Source of the DNA: Brevibacillus porteri
Lineage (GTDB): Bacteria; Bacillota; Bacilli; Brevibacillales; Brevibacillaceae
Assembly (NCBI RefSeq): GCF_003013475.1
Contig: NZ_PXZO01000039.1
Span: forward strand, 53,031 to 117,030
DNA: 64,000 bases
Reading direction: 5' to 3'
Both the position numbers and the translations under genes were made by a program. Position 1 is the first letter of the stretch. The number at the start of each line of letters is the position of its first letter. The notes under the pieces were generated by a model that saw only the letters and a list, made by a program, of their open reading frames with translations, did not search any database and was not told the origin of the DNA. This document shows positions 55,196 to 63,973 of this stretch, in pieces.

Positions 55196-56254
55196 TTGTC
55201 AGATCGTCGCGCAGCTTTGGAGAGTGCATTGCGTCAAATAGAAAAGCAATTCGGAAAAGGTTCCATTATGAAGTTGGGAGAAGTATCCAACATCCAGATT
55301 TCTACGGCTTCTAGCGGTGCACTTGCTCTTGATATTGCACTTGGTGTGGGTGGGTTCCCACGCGGACGGATTGTTGAGATTTACGGACCAGAGTCTTCTG
55401 GTAAAACAACAGTAGCGCTTCATGCCATCGCAGAAGTTCAAAGACAGGGTGGACAAGCTGCGTTTATCGATGCTGAGCATGCCTTGGATCCGGTTTACGC
55501 TGCGAAGCTGGGTGTGAACATCGATGAATTGCTGTTGTCCCAACCAGACACTGGTGAGCAAGCTTTGGAGATCGCGGAAGCACTGGTTCGCTCTGGTGCG
55601 GTAGACATTATCGTAGTCGACTCCGTTGCGGCACTCGTACCAAAAGCAGAGATCGAAGGCGAGATGGGAGATTCCCACGTAGGTTTGCAAGCACGCTTGA
55701 TGTCCCAAGCACTCCGCAAGCTGTCCGGCGCCATCAACAAGTCCAAAACGATTGCCATCTTCATCAACCAGCTTCGTGAAAAAGTGGGAGTTATGTTCGG
55801 TAACCCAGAAACAACTCCGGGTGGACGCGCTTTGAAGTTCTACGCGAGTGTTCGCTTGGACGTTCGTAAAGCGGAATCTATCAAAGTTGGCAACGACATT
55901 TTGGGAAGCAAGACGAAGATCAAAGTCGTCAAAAATAAAGTAGCACCACCATTCAAGGTTGCTGAAGTGGATATCATGTACGGCGAAGGTATTTCCAGAG
56001 AAGGTAGCATTCTCGACATCGGTTCCGAGATCGATGTGGTTCAAAAGAGTGGCGCATGGTACTCCTTCAATGAGGAGCGTCTCGGCCAAGGTAGAGAGAA
56101 TTCGAAAGTCTTCCTGAAAGAAAATCCGCACATTGCATCACAGATTGAAACAAAGGTGCGCGAATACTTCAGCCTAAACCCTGGTTCTGTTCCAGAAGGT
56201 GAAGCAGTAAATGACCCAGAGCAAGATGAAGAGCCTACATTTGATCTGGAGTAA
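55196..56254 (+). CDS. recA: Recombinase RecA
   Basis: RecA forms filaments on single-stranded DNA for recombination and triggers LexA self-cleavage. Over 352 residues: the N-terminal [22 protein letters not shown], Walker [10 protein letters not shown] at 64-72, Walker [12 protein letters not shown], the L1/L2 loops with [15 protein letters not shown] and [15 protein letters not shown], and an acidic C-terminus. I chose TTG 55196, which gives the canonical MSDR start with AAAGGGTG spaced 8 bp upstream; GTG 55187 overlaps that site. Confidence 0.98.
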   Translation: MSDRRAALESALRQIEKQFGKGSIMKLGEVSNIQISTASSGALALDIALGVGGFPRGRIVEIYGPESSGKTTVALHAIAEVQRQGGQAAFIDAEHALDPVYAAKLGVNIDELLLSQPDTGEQALEIAEALVRSGAVDIIVVDSVAALVPKAEIEGEMGDSHVGLQARLMSQALRKLSGAINKSKTIAIFINQLREKVGVMFGNPETTPGGRALKFYASVRLDVRKAESIKVGNDILGSKTKIKVVKNKVAPPFKVAEVDIMYGEGISREGSILDIGSEIDVVQKSGAWYSFNEERLGQGRENSKVFLKENPHIASQIETKVREYFSLNPGSVPEGEAVNDPEQDEEPTFDLE

Positions 56255-56269
56255 TGAAGAGTAGAAGAG

Positions 56270-56298
56270 CAGCCTGTCGATGAGACAGGCTGTTATTT
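56270..56298 (+). terminator. Hairpin after recA
   Basis: CAGCCTGTC/GACAGGCTG perfect 9-bp stem with a 5-nt loop and an interrupted T-run (TTATTTTA). It probably terminates partially, allowing some recX expression. Confidence 0.75.
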
Positions 56299-56323
56299 TA
56301 GCTTTGCGAAGGAGTGAATCATC

Positions 56324-56965
56324 ATGAAGAGCGGCCTGATCACTGCCGTTCATCGAGATATCAAACAAAAGCAACGCTACCATATCGATGTCGAAGGCGA
56401 GTATGCCATTACCGTACACGAAGACATACTGGTAAAGTACAACCTATTTAAGGGAACAGAATTAGATGAAGCTTTTTGCCGAGAAGTCCTGATAGCAGAA
56501 GAAAAGCATAAAGCGTATTTAGGTGCATTGCGATATCTCGGCATACGCCCGCGAACAAGCAGTCAGCTGCATTCTTATTTGATAGAAAAGGGATTTTCGC
56601 CACAGATTGCAGAAGAGATATGCCAGCGCTGCAAGGATCACGGCTACATCGATGATGAAGCATTTGCGAAGCAATGGGTAGACGAGCGATTGCGTTTGAA
56701 GCCGAGGAGCCCGTATATGCTGCGTATGGAGCTTACCCAGCGTGGAGTGGACAGAGCGATTGTAGAGGACGCAGTACGTGGCGTGTCTAGGCAGGCTGAA
56801 CTAGATGCTGCCCGCGCATTGATAGAGAAGAAGGCGCGGCGTATAGAGGGTGCACCGAACCCCGATGAAGAGCGCAAGCTGCTATCTATGCTGATGCGCA
56901 AGGGATTCTCCCATGCGATCATTCAACAAATGCGTGAAGAATTGCGTCATAGAAGCGATAGTTAG
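56324..56965 (+). CDS. recX: Recombination regulator RecX
   Basis: RecX binds RecA filaments and limits or modulates their activity. The 213-residue helical-repeat protein has typical stretches: YLGIRPRTSSQLHSYLIEKG, then YIDDEAFAKQWVDERLR and the end repeat LLSMLMRKGFSHAII. GAAGGAGTG precedes ATG 56324. Being next to recA with only a weak hairpin between them, it is likely made from recA read-through and so SOS-responsive. Confidence 0.92.
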   Translation: MKSGLITAVHRDIKQKQRYHIDVEGEYAITVHEDILVKYNLFKGTELDEAFCREVLIAEEKHKAYLGALRYLGIRPRTSSQLHSYLIEKGFSPQIAEEICQRCKDHGYIDDEAFAKQWVDERLRLKPRSPYMLRMELTQRGVDRAIVEDAVRGVSRQAELDAARALIEKKARRIEGAPNPDEERKLLSMLMRKGFSHAIIQQMREELRHRSDS

Positions 56966-56987
56966 AGCCAACTCTATTTGCATGATC

Positions 56988-57017
56988 TTGACAATTCTTG
57001 TTCACAAATAATAAAAT
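56988..57017 (+). promoter_or_regulatory. Promoter of the rny leader
   Basis: A perfect TTGACA (56988-56993), 18-bp spacer and TAAAAT (57012-57017), 220 bp before rny. Transcription would start near 57024, giving a ~210-nt 5' leader. Confidence 0.7.
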
Positions 57018-57065
57018 AGGTTTGTATTTACTTGGTGTATCATAACTTTTGTGATTTGCTCACTC

Positions 57066-57142
57066 GTTGCCTATGAAACAACTGAAAAACCGTGCGAAAG
57101 CTGTACGGATTCAGCGGACCGAGTAAATCGGTCTTGTTTTTT
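57066..57142 (+). promoter_or_regulatory. Structured leader with intrinsic terminator upstream of rny
   Basis: Three consecutive stems: GTTG/CAAC (57066-57082), a CTGAA/TTCAG stem with inner CCGT/ACGG and GAAA-like loop (57082-57114), and a terminator hairpin GACCGA/TCGGTC (57117-57133) followed by TTGTTTTTT. A segment AAAACCG (57086-57092) could pair with CGGTCTT of the terminator 3' arm (6 of 7 bases), a possible switch. It does not match a riboswitch class I can name by eye. It may instead be a small RNA gene. Confidence 0.55.
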
Positions 57143-57236
57143 AGCCGAATGTTCAAATGTGAGAGCACTCCATGGAAAACAAATGCTTGGAAAGCGGGGA
57201 GATGTCTTACAATAAGGAGGTGAAACGAAAAAGCCT

Positions 57237-58778
57237 ATGGATCCTATACTTACTGTTGTCATTGTGCTCGTTGCCCTGCTGATCGGCTTGGGTGCAGGCT
57301 ACTTCACTCGTAAATCGATTGCGGAAGCGAAGATCTCCAGTGCAGAAGAAGCTGCACGACAGATCGTGGAGGAAGCTAAACGGGACGCCGAAGCCGTTAA
57401 GAAGGAGAAGGTGCTGGAAGCAAAGGATGAAGTGTTCAAGCTTCGATCCGAAGCGGAAACCGAATTGCGTGAGAGACGCAATGAGATCCAGCGTCAGGAA
57501 CGACGAATTCTACAAAAAGAAGAATCGTTGGACCGCAAGATGGAACAGCTGGAGCGCAAAGAAGAAGAATTGTCTGAGCGTGACCGTACCATCGCAGAAC
57601 TGCAAAGCAAGGTAGAGCACTTATATAAAGAACAAGTATCAGAGCTAGAACGAATCTCCGGCTTGACGCAGGATGAGGCGAAGACGATCATTCTGACTGA
57701 TGTGGAGAATACCGTCCGTCACGAAATGGCTGTGATGATCAAGGAGATTGAGACTCAGGCCAAGGAAGAAGCGGACAAGCGTGCTCGTGAGATCATTACG
57801 ACCTCCATTCAACGTTGTGCAGCAGACCACGTAGCAGAAACAACCGTTTCTGTGGTTACGTTGCCAAATGATGAGATGAAGGGACGTATTATCGGACGCG
57901 AAGGACGTAACATTCGTGCCCTGGAAACGTTGACTGGTATCGATCTGATTATTGACGATACTCCAGAAGCAGTCATCCTGTCTGGCTTCGATCCGATTCG
58001 TCGGGAAATCGCCAAGACAGCGTTAGATAAACTGGTCGCAGACGGCCGCATTCACCCAGCTCGCATCGAGGAAATGGTGGAAAAAGCACGTCGCGAGGTA
58101 GACGAGCGAATCCGTGAATACGGTGAGCAAGCAACGTTTGAAACAGGCGTTCACGGCTTGCATCCAGATCTGATCAAGATTCTCGGACGCTTGCGTTATC
58201 GTACAAGCTACGGTCAAAACGTACTGAAGCACTCTATGGAAGTGGCACATCTCGCCGGTTTAATGGCGGCAGAACTGAAAGAAGATGTGAAGCTGGCCAA
58301 ACGTGCAGGTTTGCTGCATGATATCGGAAAAGCAATTGACCATGAAGTAGAAGGTTCACACGTTGAAATCGGTGTTGAACTGGCTAAGAAGTACAATGAG
58401 CACCACGTAGTAGTGAACAGTATTGCGTCTCATCACGGTGATACCGAACCAACTTCCGTCATTGCTATGCTCGTGGGAGCTGCTGACGCTCTGTCTGCCG
58501 CACGCCCAGGTGCACGCCGTGAGACATTGGAAACATATATCAGACGTTTGGAGAAACTGGAAGAGATCTCTGAGTCGTTCGATGGCGTAGAAAAGTCTTA
58601 TGCGATTCAAGCAGGACGCGAAATTCGCGTGATGGTTCAACCTGATAAGATTGACGATGCGGAAGCTACCCGTCTGGCACGGGATATCACGAAACGAATT
58701 GAAAATGAACTTGACTACCCAGGTCATATTAAAGTAACGGTTATCCGTGAAACACGGGCAGTTGAGTATGCAAAGTAA
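57237..58778 (+). CDS. rny: Ribonuclease Y
   Basis: RNase Y is the membrane-anchored endoribonuclease that starts mRNA decay in B. subtilis. The 513 residues comprise one N-terminal membrane helix (~3-25), a long coiled coil (~28-200, Glu/Arg/Lys-rich), a KH domain ([21 protein letters not shown]), and an HD phosphohydrolase domain with [12 protein letters not shown] (His361, Asp362). The strong AAGGAGGTGA is spaced a long 13 bp from ATG 57237. It carries its own promoter and leader and is followed by ymdB, which affects RNase Y-related phenotypes. Confidence 0.97.
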   Translation: MDPILTVVIVLVALLIGLGAGYFTRKSIAEAKISSAEEAARQIVEEAKRDAEAVKKEKVLEAKDEVFKLRSEAETELRERRNEIQRQERRILQKEESLDRKMEQLERKEEELSERDRTIAELQSKVEHLYKEQVSELERISGLTQDEAKTIILTDVENTVRHEMAVMIKEIETQAKEEADKRAREIITTSIQRCAADHVAETTVSVVTLPNDEMKGRIIGREGRNIRALETLTGIDLIIDDTPEAVILSGFDPIRREIAKTALDKLVADGRIHPARIEEMVEKARREVDERIREYGEQATFETGVHGLHPDLIKILGRLRYRTSYGQNVLKHSMEVAHLAGLMAAELKEDVKLAKRAGLLHDIGKAIDHEVEGSHVEIGVELAKKYNEHHVVVNSIASHHGDTEPTSVIAMLVGAADALSAARPGARRETLETYIRRLEKLEEISESFDGVEKSYAIQAGREIRVMVQPDKIDDAEATRLARDITKRIENELDYPGHIKVTVIRETRAVEYAK

Positions 58779-58806
58779 AGTGGCTGCGTGCCACTTTACT
58801 TTTTTT
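58773..58806 (+). terminator. Intrinsic terminator overlapping the rny stop
   Basis: Twelve-base-pair perfect stem (AAGTAAAGTGGC with GCCACTTTACTT), 5-nt loop and T-run. The rny stop codon lies inside the 5' arm. Confidence 0.93.
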
Positions 58807-58833
58807 GTAGCGCAACGAAGGACACACCAAATG

Positions 58834-58848
58834 CTTGACGAAGTCAAG
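58834..58848 (+). other. Inverted repeat upstream of ymdB
   Basis: CTTGAC-GAA-GTCAAG lies 52 bp before ymdB, upstream of a TATACT at 58874-58879. The palindrome may be an operator; the promoter's own -35 is not recognisable. Confidence 0.35.
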
Positions 58849-58899
58849 TTTTCTAATGAGCAGAGGAATTGTGTATACTAGCAATGAGGTGATTTGGTA

Positions 58900-59694
58900 A
58901 TGAAGTTGTTATTCATTGGAGATATTATGGGCTCGCCTGGCAGAGAGATCGTGAAAACATATTTGCCGTTACTGAAACGAAAATACAGCCCTACCTTTAT
59001 CGTAGCAAATGGAGAGAACGCTGCGCATGGTCGCGGGATCACAGAGAAAATTACCAAGGAGCTTTTCGAGTGGGGTGTTCACGCGATTACGCTCGGGAAT
59101 CATACGTGGGACCAAAGAGAAATTTTCGATTTTATTGATGATGAGCCGCGGATGATTAGACCCGCGAACTTCCCAGAAGGGGCTCCCGGAAAAGGGATTA
59201 CATACATCAAACAACCAGAAGGGGAACTAGCTGTCATTAATTTGATGGGGCGTACGTTCTTGCCACCGCTCGACTGTCCATTTCAAATGGCTGACAAGCT
59301 AGTAGAGCAAGCTCGGAAGCGTACGAAGTTCATTTTTGTAGACTTTCATGCAGAAGCTACATCGGAGAAGCAAGCTATGTCATGGTACCTAGATGGGAAG
59401 GTAACAGCGGTCGTGGGGACGCATACCCATGTGCAAACCGCTGATGAACGTATTTTGCCTCAAGGAACCGGATTTTTGTGTGATGTGGGAATGTGTGGCC
59501 CAAGTAACGGCATTTTGGGGATGGAACGCGAAGCAGTTATTAAGAAATTTTTGACGCAGCTCCCTGTTCGCTTTGAGGTAGCGCCAGATCCTGCGCAGTT
59601 GAATGCAGTGCTGATTACTCTAGATAAAACGAGTGGGCATGCGAAAAAAATGGAACGAATCAGAATTGACTCTGACCATCCGTTTATGGAATAA
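58900..59694 (+). CDS. ymdB: Calcineurin-like phosphodiesterase YmdB
   Basis: YmdB is a metallophosphoesterase with 2',3'-cyclic-nucleotide phosphodiesterase activity that controls nanotube, motility and biofilm behaviour in B. subtilis. The 264 residues begin MKLLFIGDIMGSPGR (first metal motif GDIMG). They continue with ANGENAAHGRG, LGNHTWDQ, the VDFHAEATSEK motif and GTHTHVQTAD, the full set of family metal ligands. ATG 58900 is chosen for GAGGTGA 7 bp upstream; the TTG at 58894 is too close. Confidence 0.93.
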   Translation: MKLLFIGDIMGSPGREIVKTYLPLLKRKYSPTFIVANGENAAHGRGITEKITKELFEWGVHAITLGNHTWDQREIFDFIDDEPRMIRPANFPEGAPGKGITYIKQPEGELAVINLMGRTFLPPLDCPFQMADKLVEQARKRTKFIFVDFHAEATSEKQAMSWYLDGKVTAVVGTHTHVQTADERILPQGTGFLCDVGMCGPSNGILGMEREAVIKKFLTQLPVRFEVAPDPAQLNAVLITLDKTSGHAKKMERIRIDSDHPFME

Positions 59695-59736
59695 TGAGAA
59701 TAAGATTAGAATTTTTTGAATCTTTCAAGCGAGTTA

Positions 59737-59765
59737 GCAGGAATTTTTAGGGGTTATGCGAATAT
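59737..59765 (+). promoter_or_regulatory. Sigma-H-type promoter of spoVS
   Basis: GCAGGAATT (59737-59745) fits the sigma-H -35 consensus RNAGGAWWW. After 11 bp, TGCGAATAT (59757-59765) fits the -10 RNNGAATWW with one mismatch. It is 48 bp upstream of spoVS, which is sigma-H-dependent in B. subtilis. Confidence 0.75.
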
Positions 59766-59812
59766 CATTCTAATGATGACAGGATTCCTATCAGACGGGA
59801 GGTTCAAAAAGG

Positions 59813-60073
59813 ATGGAAGTATTAAAAGTTTCAGCAAAGTCTAACCCCAATTCCGTTGCTGGTGCCCTTGCCGGAGTTCTTCGTGAACGAGGAGCCGCTG
59901 AGATCCAAGCCATTGGTGCTGGGGCGCTTAATCAAGCTGTGAAGGCAGTAGCAATCGCACGAGGGTTCGTAGCGCCGAGTGGAGTTGACCTCATTTGTAT
60001 TCCAGCCTTTACCGACATCGTGATTGATGGAGAAGAACGAACTGCAATCAAATTAATCGTAGAACCCAGATGA
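59813..60073 (+). CDS. spoVS: Stage V sporulation protein S
   Basis: SpoVS is a small conserved protein needed for septation control and stage V in B. subtilis. The 86-residue Alba-like sequence is extremely conserved: VLKVSAKSNPNSVAGALAGV, then IQAIGAGALNQAVKAVAIAR and PAFTDIVIDGEERTAI. The ribosome-binding site is weak: AAAAAGGATGG lies adjacent to ATG 59813 and GGGAGG is ~15 bp upstream. It has its own sigma-H-type promoter and terminator. Confidence 0.97.
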   Translation: MEVLKVSAKSNPNSVAGALAGVLRERGAAEIQAIGAGALNQAVKAVAIARGFVAPSGVDLICIPAFTDIVIDGEERTAIKLIVEPR

Positions 60074-60096
60074 TACAACTGCAAATGCTTCACCTG

Positions 60097-60127
60097 CCTG
60101 TTTGTTCGAAGAATGAACAGGTTTTTT
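60097..60127 (+). terminator. Intrinsic terminator after spoVS
   Basis: CCTGTT/AACAGG stem with a ~13-nt loop (inner GTTC/GAAC-type pairs possible) and TTTTTT, 23 bp after the stop. Confidence 0.8.
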
Positions 60128-60181
60128 CGTTTGTCCAGAAGTATAACCTCCGAAGTTATCGATGAGAAGGAGCGTTTCCAT

Positions 60182-61120
60182 ATGAAAATCTTTGATGCGC
60201 ATAGCGATGTATTATGTAAGCTATGGCAGAACCCTGATTTGGACTTTTATAAAGAAGACAAGCTCTTGCAAACGGGTTTTACCGCCCTTGAAAAAGGGAA
60301 TGTAGACATACAAGTGCTTGCCTGTTTCGTCCCTTCTCAGGTGCCGTTTGGACGTCGTTTTCATACGGTACTAGAAATGATCGATATTTTTTATTAAGAG
60401 GTGGCCAGTGATAAATTCCGGCCCATTTTCACAAAGGCAGATTTGGCTGAATGCGTATTAAAGGGACAGAAAGGGGCTATTCTGTTTGTAGAAGGCGCGC
60501 ATGCATTAGAAGAGAGTCTGGTTCTGCTACGTACGTGGTTCCGGCTTGGTGTAAGAGGAATGACGCTGACCTGGAATCATGGCAATGCCCTAGCGAGTGG
60601 AAATGGAGAGCCGAATCCAGGTGGACTTACTTCATTTGGACGAGAAGTCATAGAAGAAATGAATCGGCTGGGGATGATCATTGATGTTTCGCATTTGGCC
60701 GATCCAGGATTCTGGGATGTACTAGAATGCTCGAAAGCACCAGTGATCGCTTCGCATTCGAACGTGAGAAGCATATGCAATCACTCTCGCAATTTGACGG
60801 ACGATCAAATTCAAGCGTTAATCGCCAAAGATGGCGCGATCGGCTTGACGTTTGTAGACTTCTTTACCGTACCGGAGAAGCGCACGGTTTGGATCGATGA
60901 CTTGCTGCGCCACTTGGATCACATCTGCGCGTTAGGTGGCGTAGATCACGTAGGTTTTGGCTCCGATTTCGATGGTATTACCGAGACGTTTGGAGACATG
61001 TCATCTGCGGCAGATTACTCCCAGTTACTAGAAAGTTTGTTAAAACGTTATAAAGAGGCGAAAGTATTGAAATTTGTGCAAGGAAATTGGTTGCGTGTTT
61101 TCGGAAACGTGCTACAATAA
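60182..61120 (+). pseudogene. M19 (renal-type) dipeptidase interrupted by an in-frame stop
   Basis: The reading frame encodes a membrane-dipeptidase-family (M19) zinc peptidase but has TAA at codon 72 (60395-60397). Both halves are in the same frame: KIFDAHSDVLCKLWQN before the stop; FVEGAHALEE, SHLADPGFWDVL, ASHSNVRSI and HVGFGSDFDG after it. These keep the zinc ligands (HxD, Glu, two His) and catalytic residues. A G-to-T change of GAA would explain TAA (FYEEVASD expected). The total of ~311 residues is normal. Restart at GTG 60401 could yield an inactive fragment; a read error is also possible. Confidence 0.85.
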
Positions 61121-61189
61121 AGCATGAGGATATTAATGTACCAAGTTCAACATTAAAATTCAGGTCAAAAGTAAGTTGAGTAAAAGCAC

Positions 61190-61218
61190 TTGCAATTTGA
61201 CATGGACAGGACTACAAT
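61190..61218 (+). promoter_or_regulatory. Promoter of korA
   Basis: TTGCAA (61190-61195), 17-bp spacer and TACAAT (61213-61218), 96 bp before korA. A perfect TTGACA at 61197-61202 overlaps the spacer but has no good -10 at 16-18 bp. Confidence 0.5.
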
Positions 61219-61313
61219 TGTTACTGTCTATGCACAGAAATGTCACATCTTATCAGTATTTTCAAGGTGTGATAGGCAGCTTTTCTCACAGTCACTGAAA
61301 GGGTGGAATCTGA

Positions 61314-63092
61314 ATGATTAGTCAACTTTCCTGGAAAGTTGGAGGACAGCAAGGGGAGGGCATCGAGAGTACTGGTGAGATTTTCTCGATGGCGATGAAC
61401 CGGATGGGGTACCATCTGTATAGCTACCGTCACTTCTCTTCCCGTATTAAGGGTGGACACACGAACAATAAAATTCGCGTGAGCACAACGCCAATGCGTG
61501 CGATCTCTGACGATCTGGACATTCTCGTAGCGTTTGACCAAGAGACGATCGATTTCAATGCGCATGAGCTTCGTGAAGGCGGTATCATTATCGCGGATGC
61601 GAAATTTAATCCAAAGTTGCCGGACGGCTTGAAGCCAGTTCGCTTCTTCACTGTACCACTGACTGAGATCGCTGATGAGTTGGGAACTTCCCTGATGAAA
61701 AACATGGTGTCGATTGGTGCATCCAGTGCCATCCTCGGCATTTCAGTGGAAAGCTACCGTCCTATCGTTGAAGATATGTTCCTCCGCAAGGGCGAAAAAG
61801 TGGTTGAAAAGAACATGGATGCCATTCGCCGCGGTTTTGATTTTGTAAATGAATTGACTGGTGGTCAACTGCCTGAGTTCCAAATGGAAAAGGCTGATCC
61901 ACAAAAGCAACTGTTCCTCATCGGTAACGATGCGATCGCTCTGGGTGCTGTAGCAGCAGGCTGCCGTTTCATGCCAGCTTACCCGATCACACCTGCTTCC
62001 GAGGTAATGGAATACTTGATTAAAAAGCTGCCTAAATTGGGTGGTACTGTTATCCAAACAGAAGATGAGATTGCTGCTATTACGATGGCAATCGGTGCTA
62101 ACTTCGCGGGTGCTCGTTCCTTGACTGCTTCAGCAGGTCCTGGTCTGTCCCTGATGATGGAAGCAATTGGTCTTGCTGGTATCACGGAACAACCAGTTGT
62201 TATCGTGAACACGCAGCGTGGTGGCCCATCTACTGGTATGCCTACCAAAATCGAGCAATCCGATGTGAATGCTATGATCTATGGTACACACGGTGACATT
62301 CCAAAAGTAGTGATCGCGCCAAGCACAGTAGAAGAGTGCTTCTACGATGCAGTTGAAGCGTTTAACATTGCGGAAGAATACCAACTGCCTGTTATCCTGA
62401 TGACAGACTTGACATTGTCCTTGGGTAAACAAACAGTGACTCCATTTGACTACAGCAAAGTAGAAATCCGTCGCGGAAAACTGCTTGCTGGACAAGAATT
62501 GCCAGAAAAAGAGCAAAACGACCTGTTCAAACGTTATGAAGTAACAGAAGACGGCGTTTCTCCTCGTGTTATTCCTGGTCAAAAATACGGTCTGCACCAC
62601 GTAACTGGTGTTGAGCATGATCAAACTGGTCGTCCATCTGAGAATGCTGCAAACCGTATTCAACAAATGGATAAACGTATGCGCAAAATGGAAGGCGTCC
62701 TGAAAAACTTCAAAGGCGCTGTATCAGCAGATGCTCCTCACGCTGACGCGGATGTTCTGGTTGTAGGTATCAACTCCACAATCGGTACCATTCAAGAAGC
62801 AAAAGGCCGTCTGGAACAAGAGGGAATGAAAGTAAACCATGCACAAATCCGTTTGCTGCATCCGTTCCCAACTGAAGAAATCAAAGCACTCGTAGATAAA
62901 GCGAAGAAAGTTGTTGTTGTTGAGCACAACGCCCAAGCGCAAGTAACAAGCTTGCTCAAACAACACGTTGGAAACGCTGAAAAAATCGAATCCGTGCTTA
63001 AATATGACGGTAACCCATTCCTGCCGAAGGAAATCTATGCTGAAGTGAAGGAGCTGGTAAAACATGGCGACTATGAAAGAGTTTCGAAATAA
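61314..63092 (+). CDS. korA: 2-oxoacid:ferredoxin oxidoreductase alpha subunit (KorA)
   Basis: KorA with KorB forms a two-subunit 2-oxoacid (probably 2-oxoglutarate) ferredoxin oxidoreductase that oxidatively decarboxylates the acid to the acyl-CoA. In 592 residues, a gamma-type domain (~1-185, VGGQQGEGIESTGEIFSMAM, then RIKGGHTNNKIRV) is fused to the alpha/pyrimidine-binding domain (GNDAIALGAVAAGCRFMPAYPITPASEVMEYL) and a C-terminal transketolase-like domain. The ATG at 61314 follows AAAGGGTGGAATC. It overlaps korB by 29 bp, so the subunits are coupled. Confidence 0.93.
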   Translation: MISQLSWKVGGQQGEGIESTGEIFSMAMNRMGYHLYSYRHFSSRIKGGHTNNKIRVSTTPMRAISDDLDILVAFDQETIDFNAHELREGGIIIADAKFNPKLPDGLKPVRFFTVPLTEIADELGTSLMKNMVSIGASSAILGISVESYRPIVEDMFLRKGEKVVEKNMDAIRRGFDFVNELTGGQLPEFQMEKADPQKQLFLIGNDAIALGAVAAGCRFMPAYPITPASEVMEYLIKKLPKLGGTVIQTEDEIAAITMAIGANFAGARSLTASAGPGLSLMMEAIGLAGITEQPVVIVNTQRGGPSTGMPTKIEQSDVNAMIYGTHGDIPKVVIAPSTVEECFYDAVEAFNIAEEYQLPVILMTDLTLSLGKQTVTPFDYSKVEIRRGKLLAGQELPEKEQNDLFKRYEVTEDGVSPRVIPGQKYGLHHVTGVEHDQTGRPSENAANRIQQMDKRMRKMEGVLKNFKGAVSADAPHADADVLVVGINSTIGTIQEAKGRLEQEGMKVNHAQIRLLHPFPTEEIKALVDKAKKVVVVEHNAQAQVTSLLKQHVGNAEKIESVLKYDGNPFLPKEIYAEVKELVKHGDYERVSK

Positions 63093-63930
63093 CGTAAAGC
63101 CAAACTGGTGCCCAGGCTGTGGAGACTTCTCCATCCAAGCGGCTATTCAACGCGCTGCAGCGAACGTAGGTCTGGAACCTGAAAATCTGGCAGTTGTTTC
63201 CGGTATCGGTTGCTCTGGTCGTATTTCCGGCTACATCAACTGTTATGGTTTCCACGGTATTCACGGACGTTCCCTGCCAATCGCACAAGGTGTGAAAATG
63301 GCGAACCGCGAGCTGACAGTTATCGCAGCAGGTGGTGACGGGGATGGTTTCGCGATCGGTATGGGCCATACTGTACACGCTATCCGTCGTAATATGAACG
63401 TTACGTACATCGTAATGGATAACCAAATCTACGGTCTGACAAAAGGTCAAACCTCCCCGCGTTCCGCGACTGGTTTCGTGACCAAGTCTACACCGGCAGG
63501 TTCCATCGAGTCCTCCATTTCTCCAGTTGAACTGGCGCTGTCTGTGGGTGCGACTTTCGTTGCTCAATCCTTCTCCAGCGATCTGAAGGGCTTGACTGAA
63601 CTGATCGAAAAAGGTATCCAACACGAAGGCTTCTCCTTGATCAACGTATTCAGCCCTTGTGTAACCTACAACAAGGTAAATACGTACGACTGGTTCAAAG
63701 AGAACATCGTACCAGTAGACACGATCGAAGGATACGATGCACATGACCGTATCAAAGCAATGTCTACTTCCATGCAATACAAAGGCCTGATTACAGGTCT
63801 GATCTACCAAAACACTGAGCAAAAACCTTACGAAGCCCTCGTAAATGGCTTCAAAGAAGAAGGTTTGGTTAACCAAGACATTCGTTTGTCTGAAGAAGAC
63901 TTCGAAAAATTGGTTAAAGAATTTGCTTAA
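63064..63930 (+). CDS. korB: 2-oxoacid:ferredoxin oxidoreductase beta subunit (KorB)
   Basis: KorB binds thiamine diphosphate and an iron-sulfur cluster. The 288-residue protein has NWCPGCGDFSIQ (Cys16, Cys19), SGIGCSGRI, HGRSLPIAQGVKMAN and the TDP motif AAGGDGDGFAIGMGH through VMDNQIYGLTKGQTSP. It lacks the extra ferredoxin domain, so an external ferredoxin is needed. ATG 63064 follows GAAGGAGCTGG inside korA. A strong terminator follows. Confidence 0.94.
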   Translation: MATMKEFRNNVKPNWCPGCGDFSIQAAIQRAAANVGLEPENLAVVSGIGCSGRISGYINCYGFHGIHGRSLPIAQGVKMANRELTVIAAGGDGDGFAIGMGHTVHAIRRNMNVTYIVMDNQIYGLTKGQTSPRSATGFVTKSTPAGSIESSISPVELALSVGATFVAQSFSSDLKGLTELIEKGIQHEGFSLINVFSPCVTYNKVNTYDWFKENIVPVDTIEGYDAHDRIKAMSTSMQYKGLITGLIYQNTEQKPYEALVNGFKEEGLVNQDIRLSEEDFEKLVKEFA

Positions 63931-63943
63931 GTTTGATAGAGTG

Positions 63944-63973
63944 AAAAACCTCTCCTTAACGGGAGAGGTTTTT
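63944..63973 (+). terminator. Intrinsic terminator after korB
   Basis: AAAAACCTCTCC paired to GGAGAGGTTTTT, loop of ~6 nt and T-run, 14 bp after the stop. The last ~27 bp of the window hold nothing recognisable. Confidence 0.93.

Noticed and set aside
57187..57213. TTGGAA-15-TACAAT as a second rny promoter
   Set aside because: The spacer is too short and transcription would start inside the rny ribosome-binding site.
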